Below, one piece after another: positions 14,772 to 20,943 of a DNA stretch of 20,943 nt. The DNA lies in NCBI GenBank assembly GCA_964500965.1, contig CAZCQZ010000034.1, positions 1 through 20,943 on the forward strand, read 5' to 3'. Position numbers and translations under genes: made by a program. Origin of the DNA: JAISGQ01 sp964500965. GTDB taxonomy: Bacteria; Bacillota; Clostridia; Oscillospirales; Acutalibacteraceae. Position 1 is the stretch's first letter. Every line of letters begins with the position of its first letter. The notes beneath the pieces were generated by a model, which was given only the letters and a program-made list of their open reading frames with translations, ran no database searches and was not told where the DNA came from.

Positions 14772-14849
14772 GGTGGGATTAGCTCAGTTGGTTAGAGTGC
14801 CAGGTTGTGGCCCTGGAGGTCGTCGGTTCGACTCCGACATCTCACCCCA
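14772..14849 (+). tRNA. tRNA-His (GTG)
   Basis: The anticodon stem CCAGG/CCTGG encloses TTGTGGC with anticodon GTG. The extra 5' G (G-1, 14772) faces C73, the identity mark of tRNA-His. The acceptor GTGGGAT pairs with ATCTCAC with one G-U. CCA is encoded. Confidence 0.97.
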
Positions 14850-14907
14850 TTTTTAAAATATGCACGGTTGGTTAATGCCGCCGTGATATTTATACAACGC
14901 GGGATAC

Positions 14908-14982
14908 TGGGGTGTAGCCAAGCGGTAAGGCACCAGACTTTGACTCTGGCATTCGCTGGTTCGAGTCCAGCCATCCCAGCCA
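14908..14982 (+). tRNA. tRNA-Gln (TTG)
   Basis: The acceptor TGGGGTG pairs with CATCCCA. The anticodon stem CCAGA/TCTGG encloses CTTTGAC with anticodon TTG. The U1-A72 end pair is typical of tRNA-Gln. CCA is encoded. A 58-base spacer separates it from tRNA-His. Confidence 0.97.
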
Positions 14983-14986
14983 ATAT

Positions 14987-15062
14987 GATCCACTAGCTCA
15001 GCCGGCAGAGCACTTGACTTTTAATCAAGGTGTCCGGGGTTCGATTCCCCGGTGGATCACCA
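14987..15062 (+). tRNA. tRNA-Lys (TTT)
   Basis: The acceptor GATCCAC pairs with GTGGATC. The anticodon stem CTTGA/TCAAG encloses CTTTTAA with anticodon TTT. T-arm GGGGTTCGATTCCCC, discriminator A, CCA encoded. It begins four bases after tRNA-Gln and is the last of the cluster. Confidence 0.97.
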
Positions 15063-15105
15063 AAACGTCTCAAATCGCATGATTGTGCGGCTTGAGACGT
15101 TTTTC
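15063..15105 (+). terminator. Terminator of the tRNA cluster
   Basis: AAACGTCTCAA (15063-15073) pairs with TTGAGACGTTT (15092-15102), and the T-run continues to 15104. It begins immediately after the CCA of tRNA-Lys. Confidence 0.92.
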
Positions 15106-15125
15106 TATGGCTTTGCGGACAATGA

Positions 15126-15161
15126 AATGAGCTGTAAAATCGAAAATTTTTACAGCTCATT
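15126..15161. terminator. Hairpin terminator after lgt
   Basis: AATGAGCTGTAAAA (15126-15139) pairs over 14 bp with 15148-15161. It is 31 bases beyond the lgt stop at 15192 on the minus strand; the tail there is only moderately T-rich. Confidence 0.65.
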
Positions 15162-15191
15162 ATTTATCGGTTTGTTACCTGCAACGCACCT

Positions 15192-16109
15192 TTACTGTGA
15201 AACCGGCTGCCCGGCGGTATCATCGACTTCGGTAATAATCGCCGCAATTACAGGCTTTGGGTTGTTATTTGTCCATCGGTTGTGGGTGACAATGAGGAAT
15301 ACGATTATGCCGAGACTAATCCACTGAGAGGTTGAAAGTCCCAGCCATATGCCTCTGTAGGTGTCTCCGCGCAGGAATTCGTCAAAGAAGCGGATAAGGG
15401 CATAGGAGGCAAAATAAATGCGGATAAAGGAACCGGCACGCCATTTCTGCCAGAAATAACAGAAAAGAACGTATATAACAACGCTGAGCAGGAGATTCAG
15501 ACCGGCTTCCAGAAGCTGAACGGGGAATCTCTTAACGCCGTTGGCAAGGCTCACAAGGGCATGAGAATGATAAAAGCCCCATTCGCATTCGATACCGTAG
15601 CAGCAACCGCTGGCGAAGCAGCCGATTCTGCCGAAGGTGTGGAAAAGGGGAATAGCCGGAGCAACTACGTCAAGGTATTCGCACAGGCTGAAATGCGCCC
15701 TTTTGCTGTACCACCATGCGCCGGCAACGCCGCCGAGCAGACCGCCGTAGAAGACAATGCCGCCAAAGTAGCTGCCCAACGCCTGAAATGCCGCCATTTC
15801 GCCTTTCTGCTCAACAATGGCGTCCCACCTGTTGAAGATCAGGTCGATAATGGAGGGAATATTTGTAATCGTATACAATGCCATTGCGCCGAGGAGCAGA
15901 CCTATCAGCGCAGGGAGACTGGCAGTCAGCAAAGTGTCTGCCGAAACGGGCATTTTGGACGTAAGCCCGCGTTCGGTATTCTTTTTGTAAAATTTCGCCG
16001 TAAGACGGGTCATCCACCAGGCAAGAGTACCGGCAAGCAGAAAGCCGACTACGGACATCAGCGCATATACCGAAATATCTTTGCCGAAAACGGAAACTGA
16101 CGGACACAT
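15192..16109 (-). CDS. lgt: Prolipoprotein diacylglyceryl transferase, cysteine-rich variant
   Basis: About 305 aa, polytopic membrane protein. It moves diacylglycerol from phosphatidylglycerol to the lipobox cysteine, the first step of lipoprotein maturation; the lipoprotein at 1652-2593 would be a substrate. The family motifs are visible: FYGGLLGG (about 120-127) and the Lgt signature FGRIGCFASGCCYG (about 159-172) containing the essential arginine. Classical Lgt has GRIGNFINGE here; the GCF..GCCYG form is one I associate with Clostridia Lgt paralogues. Late helices include an FFDEFLRGD loop. The hydrophilic C-terminal tail is cytosolic or disordered. ATG 16109 is preceded by AAGGAG with 8 bases of spacing; a TTG at 16115 is too close to it. 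Confidence 0.9.
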   Translation of the reverse strand: MCPSVSVFGKDISVYALMSVVGFLLAGTLAWWMTRLTAKFYKKNTERGLTSKMPVSADTLLTASLPALIGLLLGAMALYTITNIPSIIDLIFNRWDAIVEQKGEMAAFQALGSYFGGIVFYGGLLGGVAGAWWYSKRAHFSLCEYLDVVAPAIPLFHTFGRIGCFASGCCYGIECEWGFYHSHALVSLANGVKRFPVQLLEAGLNLLLSVVIYVLFCYFWQKWRAGSFIRIYFASYALIRFFDEFLRGDTYRGIWLGLSTSQWISLGIIVFLIVTHNRWTNNNPKPVIAAIITEVDDTAGQPVSQ

Positions 16110-16138
16110 AATCAAAACTCCTTATTATTTATTGAAAA

Positions 16139-16645
16139 TTATCTGTATATTACAAAGCCCATATCCGAGGGAGACAGACCCAGGTTATTGCCGACACATT
16201 TCAAAGCTCTGTCAAGCTCCTGTTTTGACGAGCCGAAAATGCACCCTACCGCGGAATAACAGCCGTTGCAGGCACTGGCGACTATGCACAGCACGATAGA
16301 GACAATGCCGAGGGCATAGGCGGCAGTGGCGATAGAACGCATACCCATTTCCTCCGGCATTTCCCGTCGGCAGTTGGAGGAGATAAACACCGCCGCAATA
16401 GCGACTATCAGCGCGATTATCGACATGGTTGCCGCACGGGTTCGGGCAAAGGCACTTCCGATGCAAAGCCCTACGGAGATAAGCGTTAGCCCCAATGCTA
16501 CGCACCCCATGTATTCGGGGGTTTGTATGAACTTTTCAAGGGTCATTTTATTGTAGGTTTTCGGGTCTTTCAAATACGCGCCGCATTTGGGACAATGATT
16601 GTCACTGTCTAAGCATTTTGTTCCGCATTTAGAGCAGTATTTCAA
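16139..16645 (-). CDS. Zinc-ribbon membrane protein
   Basis: About 168 aa. A zinc ribbon opens it at once: CSKC and CPKC around residues 4-7 and 18-21. A linker follows, then four hydrophobic segments (about 45-65, 70-90, 108-130 with a cysteine-rich turn ACNGC). The C-terminal about 30 residues are soluble. The start is the TTG at 16645: AAAGGAGG lies seven bases before it, inside the longer frame that begins at 16666, so the longer version is unlikely. It follows the 119-aa membrane gene on the same strand, 32 bases after its stop. Function unknown. Confidence 0.8.
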   Translation of the reverse strand: MKYCSKCGTKCLDSDNHCPKCGAYLKDPKTYNKMTLEKFIQTPEYMGCVALGLTLISVGLCIGSAFARTRAATMSIIALIVAIAAVFISSNCRREMPEEMGMRSIATAAYALGIVSIVLCIVASACNGCYSAVGCIFGSSKQELDRALKCVGNNLGLSPSDMGFVIYR

Positions 16646-16677
16646 CTTCGCGCCTCCTTTCCGCACAGCCGCACTTC

Positions 16678-17037
16678 TTATGCCGCGGCGATTTCGCCGA
16701 GAAGCTTACAGACACAGCTTCCGGCGGTGGCGATACATGCCGCCGATGCGATTGCCGCAATGATTATCAGCAGGCAGACGATATAGCCGATAGTGGCAAG
16801 GGTTTTCGCATAGGGCATTGTTCCGCCGCACTTTCTGATTTTAGAGCATTTGAAAAGCCCAATCCACGCGAAAACGACAGCCGCAACCAGCAGTATAAGC
16901 GCAGGGACAATCAGCTCGATTACGCTGAATGCGCCGATGAGACAAAACACTGCGATAACAGGCATGGCAACGGCAGAAAAACCGGAATCCCTGCGCTCCG
17001 GCTCAAGCTCGATATATATTTTATCCTTATCCGACAT
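16678..17037 (-). CDS. Small membrane protein of unknown function
   Basis: 119 aa. A hydrophilic, acidic N-terminus (1-20) is followed by two adjacent hydrophobic helices (about 22-62), a basic loop with KCSKIRKCGG, and a third helix (about 80-108) ending in a cysteine-rich TAGSCVCK. No family recognised. Its last helix and Cys-x-Cys turn resemble the ACNGC turn in the next gene, suggesting a related membrane pair. AAGGG precedes the ATG by about ten bases. Confidence 0.75.
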   Translation of the reverse strand: MSDKDKIYIELEPERRDSGFSAVAMPVIAVFCLIGAFSVIELIVPALILLVAAVVFAWIGLFKCSKIRKCGGTMPYAKTLATIGYIVCLLIIIAAIASAACIATAGSCVCKLLGEIAAA

Positions 17038-17225
17038 TCAACACACACCCTTAATATTATTTTTTTAATTATACCTCAAAGCCTGCCATAATGGAAGAGC
17101 GATTGTGATATTTTGTGTGATAAAGATATGAAAACAGGGCTGTAAAACCGAAAAGTTTCAGCTGTTAGGCTGAAATCAACCGCCGATTTACGTCGCATTC
17201 CGTCTCTTTATTAATGTTTTCATTC

Positions 17226-17254
17226 TTGATATACCTGCCGTCGGGTGCTATAAT
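17226..17254 (+). promoter_or_regulatory. Promoter of the MATE gene
   Basis: TTGATA (17226-17231), a 17-base spacer, TATAAT (17249-17254). The transcript would carry a leader of roughly 90 bases before the ATG at 17350. Confidence 0.8.
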
Positions 17255-17274
17255 CGGTCTGTAACCGTTCCCCT

Positions 17275-17306
17275 GCAAGGGACTGCTCCCGAAAGCAGTC
17301 CCTTGC
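17275..17306 (+). promoter_or_regulatory. Leader hairpin upstream of MATE
   Basis: CAAGGGACTGCT pairs perfectly with AGCAGTCCCTTG around a CCCGAA loop, with one more G-C pair outside. It lies in the MATE leader and has no T-run, so it is not a standard terminator. It could stabilise the mRNA or take part in a regulatory fold; it does not match a riboswitch that I recognise. Confidence 0.55.
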
Positions 17307-17349
17307 CCGGATTTATCTTCGGTAAACTACAAATATTTCGGAGGGTATT

Positions 17350-18726
17350 ATGTCAAGGCAACAGGAAATCAACATGACAAGCGGACCGCTTTTGGGAAAA
17401 ATGCTCCGCTTTGCCTTACCGGTCATTCTTTCTAACGTATTGCAGCTTCTATATAACGCCGCCGACTCAATTGTCGTCGGCAGATTTGCCGAAAACGGGA
17501 AGAACGCTCTTGCGGCGGTCGGCTCAACCGCGTCCATCATCAACCTTATAACAAATCTGTTCATCGGCTTCTTCCTCGGCGGCAGCATAATCATAGCTCA
17601 GTTCAAGGGCGCAGGTGATGAGGAGGAAGTCCGCAAAACCGTTCACACCTCCGCTCTTGTCAGCATTTTTGTGGGTATTCTGGTCTGCGCTGTGGGCGAG
17701 CTTGCGGCAGAGCCTATGCTTCGCTTAATGGGCACTCCCCAAAACGTTATGAACCAGGCTCTTTTGTACATACGCATATACTTTGCCGGTATGCCCTTTA
17801 TGACCTTTTATAACTTCGGCGCATCGACCCTGCGAGCAGTGGGAGATACAAAACGTCCTCTTTACTTTCTCTCCGTGTCCGGCATCGTAAACGTCGCTCT
17901 CAACCTGATTCTGGTCATATGCTTTAAGCTGGACGTTGCCGGCGTTGCCATAGCGACGGTAGTATCTCAGGCACTTTCGGCGCTGTTCGTTTTCCTCAGC
18001 CTGCTTCACAACGACAGCTGCATACGGCTTATCCCCTCAAAGATGAAAATACACGGCAAAAAGCTTGTCATGATGACAAAGGTCGGGCTTCCTATCGGCT
18101 TGCAAAACGCCCTGTTCTCTTTCTCAAACGTACTTATCCAGTCCTCGATAAACTCATTCGGAGAGGCGGCAATGGCGGCTCACACCGCTGCGGTAAGCAT
18201 AGAGGGCTTCATGAACGTGGCGGTTTCCGGCGTTGCGGACACCTCCGTGAACTTCACCGGTCAGAATGTCGGCGCAGGCAAATACAGGCGAGTAAGCAGG
18301 GTGTGCGCTATCTGCTCCGTGCTTTCCGTTGCAATTTCTCTTGCGTTGGGAGCAGTTCTGTTTTTCTTCGGAGACAGGCTCGTTGCCATATATAACCCCG
18401 ACCCGGAAGTTATTTCCTGCGCCCTCAACCGCACCAGGCTGATAGGTCTGTCCTATTGGATATTCGCTCTCATGAACGTTTTCGGCGGCTGTCTGCGCGG
18501 CATGGGACGTTCTTTCCTGCCGATGTTCTCATCACTGCTCGGCGTGTGCGTATTCAGAATTATCTACATTTACACAATATTCAAGCTGTCTCCGACTCTG
18601 CTGACCCTTTATGCGGTCTATCCGGCTTCATGGTTTGTGGGCATGGTGCTCAACATGATATGCTATTTCATCATCAGCCGCCTGCTGATTGCTGGAAAAC
18701 TCAAAGCAATAACAAAATCAGCTTGA
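17350..18726 (+). CDS. MATE family efflux transporter
   Basis: 458 aa, twelve membrane helices in two six-helix halves. It exports cationic drugs or metabolites in exchange for Na+ or H+. The opening segment with the LPVILSNVLQLLYNAADSIVVGRF stretch is the classical MATE/NorM-like start (first helix, N-A-A-D). FIGFFLGGSIIIAQFKG follows, and the second half repeats the layout beginning at LPIGLQNALFSFSN with GAAMAAHTAA-like helices. The length is normal and nothing is broken. GGAGGG lies six bases before the ATG. It has its own promoter and a leader hairpin; substrate unknown. Confidence 0.95.
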   Translation: MSRQQEINMTSGPLLGKMLRFALPVILSNVLQLLYNAADSIVVGRFAENGKNALAAVGSTASIINLITNLFIGFFLGGSIIIAQFKGAGDEEEVRKTVHTSALVSIFVGILVCAVGELAAEPMLRLMGTPQNVMNQALLYIRIYFAGMPFMTFYNFGASTLRAVGDTKRPLYFLSVSGIVNVALNLILVICFKLDVAGVAIATVVSQALSALFVFLSLLHNDSCIRLIPSKMKIHGKKLVMMTKVGLPIGLQNALFSFSNVLIQSSINSFGEAAMAAHTAAVSIEGFMNVAVSGVADTSVNFTGQNVGAGKYRRVSRVCAICSVLSVAISLALGAVLFFFGDRLVAIYNPDPEVISCALNRTRLIGLSYWIFALMNVFGGCLRGMGRSFLPMFSSLLGVCVFRIIYIYTIFKLSPTLLTLYAVYPASWFVGMVLNMICYFIISRLLIAGKLKAITKSA

Positions 18727-18753
18727 CTTTTCGGACATAAATCATTTAACGTA

Positions 18754-18782
18754 TTGAGAATCCGATTCACATGATATATAAT
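18754..18782 (+). promoter_or_regulatory. Promoter of the GH5 gene
   Basis: TTGAGA (18754-18759), a 17-base spacer, TATAAT (18777-18782). The leader would be about 24 bases, with CGGAG before the ATG at 18813. Confidence 0.75.
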
Positions 18783-18812
18783 GGTAACGAATAAAATGAA
18801 CGGAGTGTACTT

Positions 18813-20943
18813 ATGTTACGTAAAATCACCGCGTCATTCCTTGCAGTGCTGCTGATTGCGGCAAGCTTTGCCGTCAACGGAGGCTTATTCGGCACTGTAA
18901 ACGTGTCCGCAGCGGACACCGATTCCTTTAAGGACCTTTCCCAAAGTGAAATCGTCCTTGATATGGGTGCAGGCTGGAATCTCGGCAATCAGCTTGAGGG
19001 CAACAGCAACGGCACACCCAGCGAAACCGCATGGTGCAGTACGAGAGTAACCGCCGCACTGCTTCAGGCTGTCGCAGATGCCGGCTTTAAGACCGTGCGT
19101 ATTCCGTGCTCCTATTTAAATAAAATAGGCTCTGCACCGAATTACACCATAAACAGCGCATGGCTCAACAGAATCGGCGTGGTTGTTGACTATGCCGTCG
19201 ATGCCGGACTGTATGCTATCATAAACATTCACGGTGACGGCTATCACAGCGTTACCGGAAGCTGGCTGCTTATTGACGCCGCCGACCAGGATACAATCCG
19301 CACAAAGTACGCAAAGGTCTGGGAGCAGATAGCCACGAAGTTCAAGGACTATGACGAGCATCTCATATTTGAGTCCATGAACGAGGTTTTCGACGGCACT
19401 TACAATACTCCCCCTGCAAAGAGCTACGCAAATCTTAACGCCCTTAATCAGATATTTGTGGACACCGTCCGTCAGACAGGCGGCAACAACGCGAAACGCT
19501 GGCTGCTTGTTCCCGGCTGGAACACAAATATAGATTACACCGTGGGAAGCTACGGCTTTGAAATCCCCACCGACAGCTATCGCGATTCTTCCATATCCGA
19601 AAATCGCATAATGATAAGCGTTCACTACTACGACCCATGGGAATTTGCTATCAGAGAGGATAAGATAGTCACCCAGTGGGGAAACATTGCCGCAAACAGC
19701 TCGCTTGTCGCCTCATGGGGCGGTGAAAGCTATATGTCCGGGCAGTTTAAAAAGCTTTACAATACCTTTACTTCAAAGGGCTACCCCGTGGTAATCGGTG
19801 AATACGGCGCTGTTGACAAGAGCAACAATACCTACCGCGAATATTACGCAAAGACGCTGTGTACCTACGCTAAAAAATACGGCTGTGTCCCCGTTCTCTG
19901 GGACAACGCATGGAACGGCAACTACGGCTTTGCGGTGTTTAACCGTTCAACAAAGGCGGTAACTCAGCAGGGCATCATTGATGCAATCATGAGCGTTTAC
20001 GATGCACCCACCACCGCCCTGACTCTTACCGAAGAAAGCCTGAAATTCGATGTAATAGGGCAGAGTATCAGCCTTAATGCCTCTGTCACCCCGACATACA
20101 CAAACGATGTCCTCAAATGGTCAACCAGTGACAGCACCGTTGCAACGGTATCAAAGGGCGTTGTAACAAGTGTCGGCAGCGGCACCTGCACCATAACCGC
20201 CACAAGCGGCGATTTTACTGCCACCTGCACCGTCAGCGTACGCATACCGGCAACGGGAATCGAATTTGAGCAGAGCAGCTATATTCTGGCGCAGGGTGAT
20301 TCCTTTACGCCAAATGTCAATATCATTCCGTCAAACTCCACCGATGAGATTACATATGTGCTCAGCTCATCGGACAGCGAAATTCTTTCGGTTTCCGGTC
20401 TGTCCGCAACCGGCGTTTCAATGGGTAACGCCGTTCTTACGGCTTCGTCCTCCGATTTCACCGCCACCGCAAATGTAACCGTAACCTCCGCTCCCGAAAC
20501 CATCGAGCTTTCCGCAAATGAAGCAGAGCTTGAAAAGCGTTCAACCGCTCCGCTTCCGGAGGTTTACACCACCCCGGCGGACAGCGCATTCCCCGTTATA
20601 TGGAAAAGCGGTGATGAACGCATTGCGTACATCGAAAACGGAAGCATACACGCCGTTTCGGCAGGAACGGTCACTCTCACCGCAACATTCGGAAAGCTTT
20701 CCGCAGATTATATCGTAACCGTTATCGACACCTTTGCAGATGAAATCCCCACCCTCACCGCCGCTTCCGCAGGGTACACAGGCAACAGGCTCACCTGGGA
20801 AGCCGTCGAGGACGCGGTAAGCTATGAGGTCTGGGTTGCAACAAGCGCAACCGGCACATATTCACGCAAGGCAACCGTTAGTGCCACAACCTACAGCCAC
20901 ACAGGGCTTACCTGCAACAAAACCTACTATTACAAGCTTCGCG
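18813..20943 (+). CDS. Secreted GH5 endoglucanase with Big_2 and FN3 modules (3' end outside window)
   Basis: At least 710 aa, open to the right edge. Signal peptide: MLRK, a hydrophobic core, cleavage near VSA-AD (33/34). The GH5 barrel (about 40-395) starts with GAGWNLGNQLEGN. The acid/base is E191 in ESMNEVFD, the nucleophile E330 in VVIGEYGA. H140, H271 with Y273, and W363 fill the usual active-site positions. The sequence is closest in pattern to GH5 cellulases/xyloglucanases of Ruminococcus. From about 400 to 655 there are three Ig-like Big_2-type repeats (each with a W-x-S-x-D/S-x-x-V/I-A/L strand and a GTxTLTAT-like strand). An FN3-like module (about 660 on, with LTWEAVEDAVSYEVW) follows. 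A cell-wall anchor, CBM or dockerin may lie beyond the edge. It cuts beta-1,4-glucan outside the cell. Confidence 0.93.
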   Translation, partial: MLRKITASFLAVLLIAASFAVNGGLFGTVNVSAADTDSFKDLSQSEIVLDMGAGWNLGNQLEGNSNGTPSETAWCSTRVTAALLQAVADAGFKTVRIPCSYLNKIGSAPNYTINSAWLNRIGVVVDYAVDAGLYAIINIHGDGYHSVTGSWLLIDAADQDTIRTKYAKVWEQIATKFKDYDEHLIFESMNEVFDGTYNTPPAKSYANLNALNQIFVDTVRQTGGNNAKRWLLVPGWNTNIDYTVGSYGFEIPTDSYRDSSISENRIMISVHYYDPWEFAIREDKIVTQWGNIAANSSLVASWGGESYMSGQFKKLYNTFTSKGYPVVIGEYGAVDKSNNTYREYYAKTLCTYAKKYGCVPVLWDNAWNGNYGFAVFNRSTKAVTQQGIIDAIMSVYDAPTTALTLTEESLKFDVIGQSISLNASVTPTYTNDVLKWSTSDSTVATVSKGVVTSVGSGTCTITATSGDFTATCTVSVRIPATGIEFEQSSYILAQGDSFTPNVNIIPSNSTDEITYVLSSSDSEILSVSGLSATGVSMGNAVLTASSSDFTATANVTVTSAPETIELSANEAELEKRSTAPLPEVYTTPADSAFPVIWKSGDERIAYIENGSIHAVSAGTVTLTATFGKLSADYIVTVIDTFADEIPTLTAASAGYTGNRLTWEAVEDAVSYEVWVATSATGTYSRKATVSATTYSHTGLTCNKTYYYKLR

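Larger units (their letters stand above)
17038..17349. other. Divergent intergenic region with two promoters and hairpins
   Basis: For the minus-strand gene, a TATAAT lies at 17068-17073 with a weak -35 TTCCAT (17091-17096). The MATE promoter is at 17226-17254. An imperfect hairpin related to the GCTGTAAAA terminators (about 17140-17162) overlaps a second one, TTTCAGC with GCTGAAA (17156-17175). No small gene is evident. Confidence 0.6.

Noticed and set aside
14792..14996. Small open frames over the tRNA cluster
   Set aside because: Both strands are open by chance across tRNA-His and tRNA-Gln; the encoded peptides only reflect tRNA sequence.
19116..19625. 169-aa minus-strand open frame
   Set aside because: It lies inside the GH5 catalytic domain, whose reading frame is continuous with all active-site residues.

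Overview
The window reads as chromosomal DNA of a low-to-mid GC Gram-positive gut Clostridia, most likely a fibre-degrading Ruminococcus/Oscillospiraceae-type organism. Reasons: strong AGGAGG-type ribosome binding sites, several TTG starts, sigma-A promoters of the TTGACA/TATAAT type, lipobox and Lgt chemistry, a secreted GH5 endoglucanase followed by Big_2 and FN3 modules, and the VTC + DUF4956 gene pair that is common in cellulolytic Ruminococcaceae. The assignment is inference; no 16S or other marker is present.

Layout. 1-187: a degenerate 41-42 bp tandem repeat and a perfect C(UUCG)G hairpin. 188-1546 (minus): a zinc-ribbon/TM2 membrane protein and an unrecognised 271-aa protein with its own promoter. 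1652-6536 (minus): an operon of GH13 alpha-glucanase, ABC ATPase, ABC-2 permease and a lipoprotein. 6708-8269 (plus): DUF2804 protein and GNAT acetyltransferase, closed by a bidirectional terminator. 8352-10372 (minus): PduL-type phosphotransacylase, VTC-domain protein and DUF4956 membrane protein. 10539-13508 (plus): type IV uracil-DNA glycosylase, Cof-type HAD phosphatase, a membrane zinc-ribbon protein and cysteine synthase.

13522-14544 is a 1-kb segment bounded by identical 23-bp direct repeats. Inside it, a consensus promoter fires directly into an RNA with the conserved core, pseudoknot and terminator/antiterminator switch of a SAM-I-clan riboswitch (compact, apparently lacking P4). It controls a 97-aa protein that I do not recognise. 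The same segment carries a decayed small helix-turn-helix gene on the other strand. This is the most interesting part of the window.

14614-15062: five tRNA genes (Gly-TCC, Arg-TCT, His-GTG, Gln-TTG, Lys-TTT) with a promoter and a terminator. 15192-17037 (minus): a cysteine-rich Lgt variant and two small membrane proteins, one with a zinc ribbon. 17350-18726 (plus): a MATE transporter with a hairpin in its leader. 18813-end (plus): the secreted GH5 enzyme, cut by the window edge.

Functionally the window mixes carbohydrate use (GH13, GH5), envelope and transport functions, sulfur metabolism (cysK next to a SAM-clan switch), acyl-phosphate metabolism (PduL), DNA repair and translation.
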